NCBI GenBank assembly: GCA_958295665.1
Contig: OY282558.1
Coordinates: forward strand, 327,271,106-327,335,105
Source of the DNA: Tipula vernalis
Lineage: Eukaryota; Arthropoda; Insecta; Diptera; Tipulidae
Reading direction: 5' to 3'
Length of the DNA: 64,000 bases
Part shown: positions 22,640 to 32,411 of the stretch, piece after piece
Layout: every line of letters begins with the position of its first letter
How positions within the stretch are numbered: the first letter of the stretch is position 1
Position numbers and translations under genes: made by a program
The notes under the pieces: model-generated
What the model was told of the DNA's origin: nothing
Databases searched by the model: none
The model's input: only the letters and a program-made list of their open reading frames with translations

Positions 22640-23430
22640 AAAAAAAATAATGCTAAAATCCAAAATGTTTTAAATTTGTATTTAGTCTGAACGATTTACC
22701 TCTTTTCAGTTTTGATTTAGAAAAAAATACTTTGCTTAAACCTGTTAAATATAAATAGAAAAAATATTGCCAAAATAAGTTCTGATTGTGCAAAAAAGTC
22801 TGAACGATTTACCTCTTTTTGGTTCTGATTTAGAGAAGAATATTTTGGCAAAATAAGTTGCTAAAAGTAAAAATTTTTACTAAAATTCAGAATGTTTTGA
22901 ATTTATGTTTAGTCTGAACAATTTGCTTCTTTTCGGTTCTGATTTAGAGAAAAATACTTTGCATAAATCTGTTGCACATATGTAAATAGAAAAAATATTT
23001 GCAAAATAAGTTGCTAAAATTCAGAATGTTTTGAATTTGTATTTAGTCTGAACGATTTGCTTCTTTTCAGTTCTGGTCCAGAGAAAATTACTTTGCTTAT
23101 TAAACCTGTTAAATAAAAATAGATAAAATATTGCCAAAATAAGTTCGGATTTTGCAAAAAAAAATGTTGCTAAGATTCAGAATCTTTTAGATTTGTACTT
23201 AGTATGAACGATTTACCACATTCTAGCTCTGATTTAGAGAAAAATACTTTGCTTAAATCTGTTGCACATATGTAAATAGAAAAAATATTGGCAAAATAAG
23301 TTGCTAAAATTAAAAGTTTTGTTAAAATTCAGAATGTTTTGAATTTGTATTTTGTCTGAATGATTTTCTTCTTTCCAGTTCTGATGTAGAGAAAAGTACT
23401 TTGCTTAAATCTGTTGCTGTAAAAATAGAA
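22640..23430. repeat. six-copy tandem repeat, irregular period
   Basis: The core GAACGATTT(A/G)C-TCTTTTC-GTTCTGATTTAGAGAAAAATAC recurs at about 22690, 22803, 22915, 23049, 23204 and 23357. Steps are about 112, 112, 134, 155 and 153 bp, so two unit lengths exist: a short one, and a long one with an extra AATAAGTTGCTAAAATT block. Confidence 0.85.
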
Positions 23431-23535
23431 TAAGCGCCTCTTGAGGCAGAATACGACGAAAAAGTATTTAACAATCCGATAACTCAAAATTAGTGTTATT
23501 TTCACAAACCTTGATGCCGCATACTGGAAAATTAT

Positions 23536-23673
23536 CGACAGTAACTTTTTTGGAAATTTTGCAACAGAAGAACTTGACGGAATTAATTTTTTCTCATCCT
23601 TTTTCAAAGATTCCTAAAAAATTTCTCACCGTAAAGTTCTTTTGTTGCGAAATTACCAAAAAAGTTACTGTCG
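23536..23673. repeat. 138-bp foldback MITE
   Basis: CGACAGTAACTTTTTTGGAA and AATTTTGCAACAGAAGAACTT on the left recur inverted on the right with few changes, so the unit is nearly a perfect hairpin. No protein. Confidence 0.85.
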
Positions 23674-23689
23674 CCAGTTTTCGAATATA

Positions 23690-26539
23690 ACGTCAAATTA
23701 TTAGGAAGCTCAGTTTAAAATTTTTTACGCTAGGTGGAATATATGATGCTCCAAATCGTCAATAATTTTGTTGCACATAAATAAATTCAGAAAATAGTAG
23801 CATAGAAAGATTATAGAAAATTTTTTCAAAATTTTGCCTATACAGCAAAATTGTATTATAACAAACACTTTTTGACAAATCGCGCCATATTACATATTTG
23901 TTGATTTAATGATTTGACGCTTTTGTCGCATTTGTTAGCTGAGGCTAGCAATATTCCGTTTTTCAAAATGTTGTTTAACTCTTCGGCGAACGGGTCTAAA
24001 TATTCTGATGCAGATGATGGCTTTTGAACTCAGGTATGTTATGAATATTAAGTAAAATTGGCCAAGATTCTAATTTCGAAGATTGGATACCGCAGATATT
24101 TTAATTCAAAAAGCATTATTTTTTTTAGTGCTGACAGTCATAACCTCTAAATTTGGACTCTGATAAACTTTGGCTCCGTGCGCTTTGTTCGGTATGCTTC
24201 ATTTAGAGCACAAATATCTTCTTGATGTTTATTTGTTTAGATACAAATTTGCATAATTACTAAGTGGGCGAATAGTAGCGTAGTTGAAATAAAAAATTCA
24301 CTCCTCTTTCGTTACATTTACGAAAAGTCAAATCATAAAAGTTTCATAATGGGAATACTATATATAATAGCATCCGCGCCCACATTAACTTTTGTAAAAA
24401 AAATCAATTGAGAAGTTGTCTAGCTAAAAACATTTTTTTTTTTGGTCTAAGAATGGGGAAATAGAAACATTTTTTGTTTATAAAAAAATGATCATATGTT
24501 TTTAGATAACTCGTTTGATGCAAATTTGCGTCATCTGCGAATATTATTAATTTATAGGACTGATAATTTTGTTTACACACAATTTGGTATTGAACAAATG
24601 TCAAAGTCGGACAATAACTTTTCTAAAAGTGTGCGTTGACCAAATTTCATGTGTTTAATTTTTGTTTACTATATTGCCGGTTTTTGATAACCAGATTAAT
24701 GCAGCGGCATCAATAAAAATAAACTATGTATAGTATCGGCTCTTTGATTCTTTGAATGAATGTCTATATATAACTTATATTTTAATGTCTTATTACATAC
24801 ACATATAACTTATATTTTAATGTCTTATTACACAACAATTTTGATTAGATTAAATCAAAGTAAAAGTGGTGTAGACTTACTTGATTATTTAGCAATAAAA
24901 AATTTAACTACTTATTAAAGCGCCAGCTCTACTTGATAGGCGTCTTGTTTTGGCAACTGGAATAGGAATAATAACAGGTTTTTCGATTAAGCATTTTCGT
25001 TTTATGTTAATTACAATGTTTGTGTTATATATTGTATATAAATATTAATCAATTTAATAAATTTACAGATTATTAAATAACATATTCTTTTAATTCATTA
25101 AACGCGTCGCTATTTTTCCCTATAATCCCTAAAATTTTCACACAATTGGCATATCTCACTTTTATGCGAACATAAAAAATTAAAAATTTTCAAAATCGTT
25201 GCTGTGGTGCATACTGCAACTACAGATAGAATATAATAATTCTATTCGTTTTTTAATGCAGATTATTTGAAATCTGATGAACTGAACGGTTTTACAATAA
25301 AGCCAAAGTGTTCAACAGATAACATTAAACATTTTTCTTAGTGAATTTGTTTCAAAATATTCGTTTTTCGCAATTAAACATTTGGTTTAGATGGACAACT
25401 AATTTATCGATACGAGTAATATTTGAATTTACTAATTGGTGGCACATCTTTTGCGGTCAAAGGCGTGTTTATTGTAAAATTCCCAAAATATTGTTTAGGC
25501 ATGTTTTGAATTAAATTAACTTATTTTTGCCTGCAAAAAAAATTAGATTAGAATTACACTTTATCCCATCAACGGTAAATTTTTAACACTTTCGCTTTAT
25601 TAAAAGAAACAAACATTAATTCAATCAAATCAAGTATTTTGCCTTAGAAATAAGTCTACTATCTATATCTAACAAATACATTTAATGTGAGAGTGGTTTA
25701 GTTAAATGTTAAAACTAGACAAATAACGGTACCTAAATTTCTAATCAGCACATGTACAAGAAACATGTGTATATATGTATGTGCACTTGATCTGGTTAAA
25801 TATATTTATATTTGAAAGTGACATGGAACAAATTTTAAATGTATACATATCTCCAAATAATTAGAGTGTATTCTAAGTGACGTTCAGATGTCAAACAAAA
25901 TCGATGAAATCGATTCGCCGGCAAGAAAAAACATTTGCAATTTCAATATTTATCACCAATTATCGGAATAAAAGACGTTTATTTAATTCAATTTTGAAAA
26001 TTATTAATGCAAACCATAACGAGATGTTCAATTTAATAGAGATTGACAAAAAAAAAACTTCTTTATGTACGTCTGTTGTGTTAAAACCGTGTAAACGTTT
26101 AATATAAATAATATTGTTGAATAAAATACTAATCAATAATCGAGTATGCAAATTAAAAAAATCTGGTGGACGTGCGATCAAGTGTGTAATCCAAATATAC
26201 ATTGCAAACCAACTAGAACCCTGTTCTTCGCAAAACAAAAAATAACAACATATTCTGCTAATAATAATTATAATGATTTAAATTCTATATTTTTCTCACG
26301 TGGCAGACACTTTCCGAGAATTTTGGTTCCTTCTAGGTCACGATACTGAAATACATATAGCCGTATTATTATAATTAGTTTACCTAAGGTATTTGGTAAG
26401 CGCGTCATTTTTTGTTGTTGTTGTATTATTAAATATGTAAATAAATTATTTCGCTATACTATACGTTCATATTAAGTTTTCGAGTAAATTATAAATGTGA
26501 TAATCCACACTAATGATCCGTCGTACATGTTCAAAGGAC
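23690..26539. other. AT-rich DNA with a short tandem duplication
   Basis: No gene supported. At about 24765-24833 the unit ATATAACTTATATTTTAATG-TCTTATTACA is present twice in tandem. Other open frames are short and unremarkable. Confidence 0.35.
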
Positions 26540-26542
26540 CAG

Positions 26543-27221
26543 GGGGTAGATTCTGATGAAATGACAATTTTTCGTGACATTTTGTTATTAGTACAAAATA
26601 TTGTCACGGAAAATTTGCGATTCTGATGAAATGAGTTTTGACATTAACAGCAGTTTACAGCAGTTGCATTTCTAGTTTACCGCAGTTATATTTTAAGGTT
26701 TATTTTGTATATACATATATGTACATGTACAAAATTGTCATTAATTTGGTTTTCCGTGACAAAAGTCAGCTGCATTTTTAAATAAAATATATGTGAGTAT
26801 ATTTTGTTAATTTTTAATAATTCTTGTTATAAATTTTAATTGTTTATGTTTTAATTAAAATAAAACAATATTTTATCTATTTTTATATATGTACATATGT
26901 ATAAAAATAGATAAAATATTGTTTTATTTTAATTAAAATATAAACAATTAAAATTTATAACTAGAATTATTAAAAATTAACAAAATATACTCACACATAT
27001 TTTATTTAAAAATGCAGCTGACTTTTGTCACGGAAAACCAAATCAATGACAATTTTGTTTAATTTGTCATTTTTTTTCTTGTGACATTTTGAAAAAGTCA
27101 CTTCATCAGAATCGCATTTTAGAACTCACAACTATATTGTCATTTTATAGCAGTTAAAATTTTAGTACAAAGTCACAAAAAATTGTCATTTGTCATTTGT
27201 CACTTGATCAGAATCTAGGCC
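26543..27221. mobile_element. foldback MITE, ends GGG...TAGATTCTGAT
   Basis: A 679-bp unit that is inverted-repeat over most of its length. The central arms (about 26750-26890 and 26905-27050) are close to perfect, with CCGTGACAAAAGTCAGCTGC and TTTTTAATAATTCT-GTTATA on each side. Outer ends read GGGGTAGATTCTGAT and, inverted, GGCCTAGATTCTGAT. The motif ATTCTGATGAA-TGA is repeated subterminally. CAG flanks both ends (26540-26542, 27222-27224). No transposase. A diverged end of the same family is at 51.28 kb. Confidence 0.9.
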
Positions 27222-27224
27222 CAG

Positions 27225-27392
27225 GGGTGAGATGTTGTAACCATCACGTTTTTCGCTTCGATGCATTTTCGATAGAATAACTGTACTGCTTTGTTAAAAA
27301 TATAAAATTTTAAAACAATTTAGTTCTAAAATACCGTTATTCTATCGAAAATGCATCGAAGCGAAAAACGTGATGGTTACAACATCTCACCC
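27225..27392. mobile_element. 168-bp hairpin MITE, ends GGGTGAGATG
   Basis: Inverted repeats of at least 57 bp appear identical (GGGTGAGATGTTGTAACCAT at the ends, then CACGTTTTTCGCTTCGATGC). The spacer is about 50 bp. CAG occurs on each side (27222-27224 and 27393-27395); the left CAG is also the right flank of the neighbouring 679-bp MITE. Perfect arms imply a young copy. Confidence 0.92.
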
Positions 27393-27395
27393 CAG

Positions 27396-27897
27396 GTATC
27401 GTTTAATAAATTTGTCGATAAATAACAAAATATTCAAAAAATATTCAGAAGAGGTACCAATCTATGTATATTGTTTTGCTCAGTATTTCGTCTCAAAATG
27501 AAATAAATACAAAATGACGAATTTCATAGTAAAAGAAAATTGCCAAGAAAAATAGATTTTTGGCATCTTTTATGCCGCTAGCTTAGCTTGTTCAAGATGA
27601 CTCGACACTTGATGATGAAGAATCCGAGATCTAAAAACAAACAAAGCCAAATTAATGTATTTAAATTGTAATTATAATTTCACAAACTTATCTTGTATAA
27701 CTATTGTAACAAATTCTCTCAAAATTGTTTATGTATTTTGACATTTTGTTCACTGCTTTCAAAACTTTTTTTTTATTTGTAACTCAATAATTTGTAGAAT
27801 AATTTAATAGCAAAATTGTCAAATATGAAATATGTATGAATCCTAGATAAGTTTTTAAATCATCTACTCGCTACACGGTGTCACTTTATAGCAAATA
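27396..27897. other. AT-rich spacer left of the LTR element
   Basis: A minus-strand-independent short + frame near 27590-27637 ends in an acidic stretch (DSTLDDEESEI) before a stop. It could be the tail of some gene, but nothing connects to it. Nothing else seen. Confidence 0.3.
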
Positions 27898-27901
27898 TTA
27901 A

Positions 27902-28397
27902 TGTTACGTTTTTGCCTTGTCAATCAAGGTTCGTATCACTGGATTGTGAATAATACAAAATCAATTTAATTTATCTCCAACGAATTTATTTATTTCACAA
28001 AATTTATTACAACACAGTTTATCAATCAAAATTCACAAAATCACTTTATATAAATTATTCTCAAATTTTACTAATCACTTTTACTTTTTATTTCGCACAA
28101 AAACACTTTTTAAATCACTTTTTAATTCCTTTTTAATCTTTATACTATCGCTTTCCAAATATTACTTATAATCTTACAAGTTTACACTATCGCGTTCCAA
28201 ATACTAATAATCCAATTCGATCTTGTTCGCCTTTTTATATACACAAACCAAGCTTCTCGAAAGTTCACGACTTTTCCAGTTGGAATAGCGTAGAAACATT
28301 ACGTAACAATTTTTATCATGGAAAATTCCATTTAGTACAGTAAACATTGAGCTATTAGTTTTACTTATTCTATTACACACTAGGTGTCACCGTCACA
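27902..28397 (-). repeat. 3' LTR (496 bp)
   Basis: On the element strand it starts TGTGACGGTGACACC and ends ACGTAACA. It matches 30858-31353 without a difference I can see. AATAAA-type poly(A) signals lie near 27985-27994 on the minus strand. Confidence 0.93.
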
Positions 28398-28410
28398 CTA
28401 CCCCTCACCT
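28398..28410 (-). other. polypurine tract
   Basis: On the element strand AGGTGAGGGGTAG directly abuts the 3' LTR, the expected place for priming of plus-strand DNA synthesis. Confidence 0.65.
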
Positions 28411-30814
28411 AAGCCTGTTCGTCCCGAACAGGACCGAAATTACCTCCTCTGTAGAGGGCCAGCCTCTCTAAATGTACCGCCATTGGTTTACCTCCTTGTC
28501 CTTTTCTTGTCCTGTAGGGTGCCGTCCATATAGGCTGCACTTTCGCCGATAAATCCCCCTTCTTTTGTTGCGAGTTGTGATGCCACACCAGTTGCCCCTC
28601 GTGTAATCCCTGGCCATTTGCCCGTATGGCACATCGAGTTCTCATCCAGTCGCCCGACACTCGCACTCTACCTCGCACAACTCGGCCCTTCTTATCCAAA
28701 GTCTGCTTAACCTGGTGTTCTTTGGTTTCCTCAACAATTGTTTCAGATTTCGATGGCAGCTCCTCGCAATGACTGATTGTTACTCGCCTTACTGTCGCAT
28801 CCGTACCGTTAAATTTAAGTTTCAGCTTGATGTTATCGCTACTCAATATTCCTCGGCCAAAATCCAACACAAAGCCATTCATCCTCATGAAGTCTGTTCC
28901 CAAAATGACCTCGTCCACAATGTCTGCGACTAGAACCTCGTGTGGGAAAAGGGTTTCGCCGATCCTTATGCTCACGATCTTTTTCCCTTTAATCATTGCA
29001 CTCTCCCCATTTGCCATTCTTAGTTTTAACCCATCAATCAGCTGCACTGCTCCTGCGATCAAATCTTTCCGAACAATTGTGTGGGTTGCTCCGGTATCCA
29101 GCGTAATAATACACCTCCTTCCATCAACACCGCCCCCAACTGTGACGCTGCTTCCGCCTCGTGCTTCACTCGTAACAGGGATGAATGTTATGGGGCAACC
29201 AGACGGCGAAGCCAGCTTCGGTTCCTTCAAACTGACTTCTAACCTTTCCACTTTACCGACTGTTGCCATCCGCTCATCCGATTCCCGCTCTCCTCTTCGT
29301 GCTATTTCCACGGAAGATGGTAATCCGTGCCGCTTTCCTCCTGCTTCCAAACAATCTCGCGAGATGTGGCCAATCCTGTTACACACCCAACATCTTCGCT
29401 CGCTGCCTCTAGACCTCTGTCCCGACCGTTCCGTGTTTGCTCGTATAAAAGGTGGCGATCTCCTCTCTCCATGTATTACTTTCCGACAGTCCATTGAGAT
29501 GTGACCCAACTTGTCACATTTCCAACACCTAAGCCTGCCTCTTCCGACTGTCGGTACCATTCGCTCCATGCTGCCGTTCTTGTCTGAGTTCATTTGACGC
29601 CTAAATACTGATGGTCTGGTGAAGTTCTGCACAGCCTCGATGGTTAACGCAAACGCAACGGTTTCCGCAAAGGTTGATTTAGGTGACAACATTACCGCTT
29701 TGCGTGTCTCTGGATCTCGAATGCCGTCAATGAATGCGTCAATTTTTAGTCTTTCCATATAATCGGCCGATGTACTGGTATGTGCTAGATGTACTAGTCG
29801 CTCGATTGCCGATGAAAATTCCTGAAGTGATTCTCCTCCCTTTTGGTAGCGGCTTTTCAATTCCATTCGATAGATTTCCCGCTTGTGATCACTGCCGTAC
29901 TTCCGATCCAGCGCCTTCATAATTTCGAGATAGCTGCTGCGCTCTTGTTCCGGGATGGTTTGTAAAGCCTCTGCTGCTTCGCCTTTGAGGGCCACTATTA
30001 ATGCCGCGACACGATGTTCGTCGTTCCAATGATTTTGATTGGCTGCCGTCTCAAATTGAAATTTGAAAATGACGAAAGATGTTGTTCCGTCGAATGTTGG
30101 TGGCTTTATCTTGATTGATTGGACGGTTTGTACCACTTGTGTTGTTGTTCCACTTGCCTTGATATCAGTTAGTTCTTTCTCGAGCCGTTGGCATTTTTCT
30201 TCAACCTGTTGAACCTCCGTTTTGACAAGTTGAACTTCCTTTTGCAGTTTTTGGTCAACCTGTTGAATCTCCATTTGCAGCTTCTCTACTTCGCCGTGTA
30301 TGTTAGCAGATAATTCGAGAAGTTTCTCGTCCATTCTCTTATGACCATCAGTAATTTGGCTTTTAATTTCTTCTCCTTGTTTCTCCACCCGGTGTTGAAG
30401 TTCTTCGTTTGATTGTTTCATAGTCTCCAACTGCCGCACATTTTGTTGTTCCATTTCATTCTTAATTTCTTGGTTTGACTGCTCAATTTTCACCATTTGT
30501 CGTTCGTTTTGTTGTTTCATGAGACACATCTGTCCTGTCATTTGGTTCATAGCAGCTATTAACTGCGACAAATCGAAACTTCCAGAATGTTCTTGTGTCT
30601 TTTCGACCAACGGTTGTTTATCTTCTGCTTTCTGCTCTATGGTTGCTGCATCCGTTACTTTCTCTCCAAAATCATAATGTTCCGCGTCCAGCCCTTCGTT
30701 CTGCATGGCATCACGTAGTCGCGCTTGTAAAGCTGCTTTACCACCATCAGTAGCCAAACCCCGTTTCTCAAGTTCGCTCTTTAATTCTGGAACTTTTAAT
30801 TCGTTGAGAATCAT
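28409..30814 (-). CDS. gag-protease polyprotein fused to integrase C-terminus
   Basis: An 801-residue ORF from the ATG of MILNELK. Order: a SAP-like DNA-binding segment (about 1-36, LKSELEKRGL); a long heptad-rich coiled coil (about 90-220); a retrotransposon gag domain (about 240-390); two CCHC knuckles, CWKCDKLGHISMDC (about 430) and CWVCNRIGHISRDC (about 475); a retropepsin with the active site LDTGATHT (about 572) and flap-side ILGTDF (about 638). After about residue 710 the text changes to an integrase tail (GQLVWHHN, GPY-like TAPYRTRKG, HLERLALY). A large in-frame deletion has removed RT to IN core. The frame has no stop. The track upstream reaches a GTG, but a eukaryotic start should be the ATG chosen here, 44 bp past the LTR. 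Confidence 0.9.
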   Translation of the reverse strand: MILNELKVPELKSELEKRGLATDGGKAALQARLRDAMQNEGLDAEHYDFGEKVTDAATIEQKAEDKQPLVEKTQEHSGSFDLSQLIAAMNQMTGQMCLMKQQNERQMVKIEQSNQEIKNEMEQQNVRQLETMKQSNEELQHRVEKQGEEIKSQITDGHKRMDEKLLELSANIHGEVEKLQMEIQQVDQKLQKEVQLVKTEVQQVEEKCQRLEKELTDIKASGTTTQVVQTVQSIKIKPPTFDGTTSFVIFKFQFETAANQNHWNDEHRVAALIVALKGEAAEALQTIPEQERSSYLEIMKALDRKYGSDHKREIYRMELKSRYQKGGESLQEFSSAIERLVHLAHTSTSADYMERLKIDAFIDGIRDPETRKAVMLSPKSTFAETVAFALTIEAVQNFTRPSVFRRQMNSDKNGSMERMVPTVGRGRLRCWKCDKLGHISMDCRKVIHGERRSPPFIRANTERSGQRSRGSERRCWVCNRIGHISRDCLEAGGKRHGLPSSVEIARRGERESDERMATVGKVERLEVSLKEPKLASPSGCPITFIPVTSEARGGSSVTVGGGVDGRRCIITLDTGATHTIVRKDLIAGAVQLIDGLKLRMANGESAMIKGKKIVSIRIGETLFPHEVLVADIVDEVILGTDFMRMNGFVLDFGRGILSSDNIKLKLKFNGTDATVRRVTISHCEELPSKSETIVEETKEHQVKQTLDKKGRVVRGRVRVSGDWMRTRCAIRANGQGLHEGQLVWHHNSQQKKGDLSAKVQPIWTAPYRTRKGQGGKPMAVHLERLALYRGGNFGPVRDEQA

Positions 30815-30836
30815 TTTCTTTATCTTTTTATTCACA

Positions 30837-30854
30837 ATCCCACCGCTGTCACCA
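30837..30854 (-). other. primer-binding site candidate
   Basis: TGGTGACAGCGGTGGGAT lies three bases inside the 5' LTR on the element strand and starts with the TGG that pairs with a tRNA CCA end. I cannot name the tRNA. Confidence 0.6.
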
Positions 30855-30857
30855 ATT

Positions 30858-31353
30858 TGTTACGTTTTTGCCTTGTCAATCAAGGTTCGTATCACTGGAT
30901 TGTGAATAATACAAAATCAATTTAATTTATCTCCAACGAATTTATTTATTTCACAAAATTTATTACAACACAGTTTATCAATCAAAATTCACAAAATCAC
31001 TTTATATAAATTATTCTCAAATTTTACTAATCACTTTTACTTTTTATTTCGCACAAAAACACTTTTTAAATCACTTTTTAATTCCTTTTTAATCTTTATA
31101 CTATCGCTTTCCAAATATTACTTATAATCTTACAAGTTTACACTATCGCGTTCCAAATACTAATAATCCAATTCGATCTTGTTCGCCTTTTTATATACAC
31201 AAACCAAGCTTCTCGAAAGTTCACGACTTTTCCAGTTGGAATAGCGTAGAAACATTACGTAACAATTTTTATCATGGAAAATTCCATTTAGTACAGTAAA
31301 CATTGAGCTATTAGTTTTACTTATTCTATTACACACTAGGTGTCACCGTCACA
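30858..31353 (-). repeat. 5' LTR (496 bp)
   Basis: Direct copy of 27902-28397 with TG...CA-type ends on the element strand and TTAA beyond it. Contains the promoter motif at 31186-31197. Confidence 0.93.
31186..31197 (-). promoter_or_regulatory. TATA-like box of the LTR
   Basis: On the element strand the LTR contains TATATAAAAAGG. It is the most TATA-like stretch and lies in the first half of the 5' LTR, where a U3 promoter would be. The same site exists in the other LTR. Confidence 0.5.
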
Positions 31354-31357
31354 TTAA

Positions 31358-32407
31358 TTACTATACGGTAAATTATTATAATTATATAAAGATGTCGCTA
31401 GTAAATTTCATTAATTTTTGGTTCAGTAAAAAAGAGAAAAAAACAGTTTTGCGAAAAGTGACAACCGAGTGATGATTTAGCTAATTTTTATTATTATAAA
31501 ATCAACTGCGATTAAGATAACAGCGATTTAACACACAGCGAATAAATAAAATAAGTTTTCTTTTGTGAATTTTATACCGGATTTTTTACTGGCTTTTGGA
31601 GATACTGCTACGATAATTTTTGAACCCCGCTATACCTGGTTTTTGGAGATACCGCTTAAACAATTTTGAAACCCGCTTTATTTGGCTTTGGAGATACCGC
31701 TTTCAACACTTTGGACACCGCTTATATTTTTTTTGGAAACAGAATACATTCGTATATGTACTTTGGATTTTTGGGCGCATGCAATCGGAACCGGCAATTG
31801 ATAAACAAACATTTAATTGAACTGCGGCATTGAAATTTATTCTGCACTGACCCTATACGGCGAAAAGAGGCAGTGTAAGTCGTAAATATTCAACCAAGTT
31901 CATTGGCAAATTTTACATAGCTTAACCTTGACATCTTAATAGGTAATTAATTACCTATTATGCTCATGTAGCTAATACAGAAGGGATGATTTTGATTGTT
32001 TTTGCGGGATTTTCGACATTGTATTAAAATAAATTTTATAAGAAAGGGAAGTAATTTAGATAGAAAAAATATAAATTTATGATGTACCATTTACTAATGG
32101 CGAAAATTTGAGCAGTGTTTTGCAAACAATCTGTCAAATTATGTTCCTTTCAATTCTGATTTTAACAATATCAATGTCATATATCAATGTCATATACAAT
32201 ATCAATGTCTATATATCGTGAGAAATCTAACTCCTCAGCCGAAGCAACCAAACTAAGCAACAGTTTTGGTTACTTTCTACGCAAAATATTTTACTTACAC
32301 TTAGCTTAATGATCATATAATTATAGTTGATTACACATAGCTTTTTGATATTAAGCTTAATAGTTTGCAGTGCGATTATGATTTGATCTGCTTAATGGAA
32401 ACTAACT
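31358..32407. other. AT-rich spacer with GATACCGC repeats and a palindrome
   Basis: Between 31590 and 31720 a unit of about 45 bp containing TTTGGAGATACCGCTT recurs three times with decay. A 24-bp perfect palindrome TAATAGGTAATT-AATTACCTATTA is at 31937-31960. ATATCAATGTC repeats three to four times near 32168-32210. No gene supported. Confidence 0.6.
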
Positions 32408-32411
32408 TTAA

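Larger units (their letters stand above)
27902..31353 (-). mobile_element. Ty3/gypsy-type LTR element, internally deleted
   Basis: 3,452 bp in minus orientation, bounded by two 496-bp LTRs that look identical, with TTAA on both sides (27898-27901 and 31354-31357). It has a primer-binding-like site, a purine tract and one long ORF. The ORF holds gag, two zinc knuckles and protease and then runs straight into the integrase C-terminus; reverse transcriptase, RNase H and the integrase core are absent. It could move only with help from a full-length relative. Identical LTRs mean a recent insertion. A related solo LTR is at 40461-40774. Confidence 0.93.

Noticed and set aside
23900..24060. Coding-like text near a GACGC...TTGAACTC stretch
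   Set aside because: No frame stays open for more than about 35 codons and no motif is recognised.
28827..29504. 225-residue + frame opposite the gag ORF
   Set aside because: It is the antisense shadow of the gag-protease reading frame.
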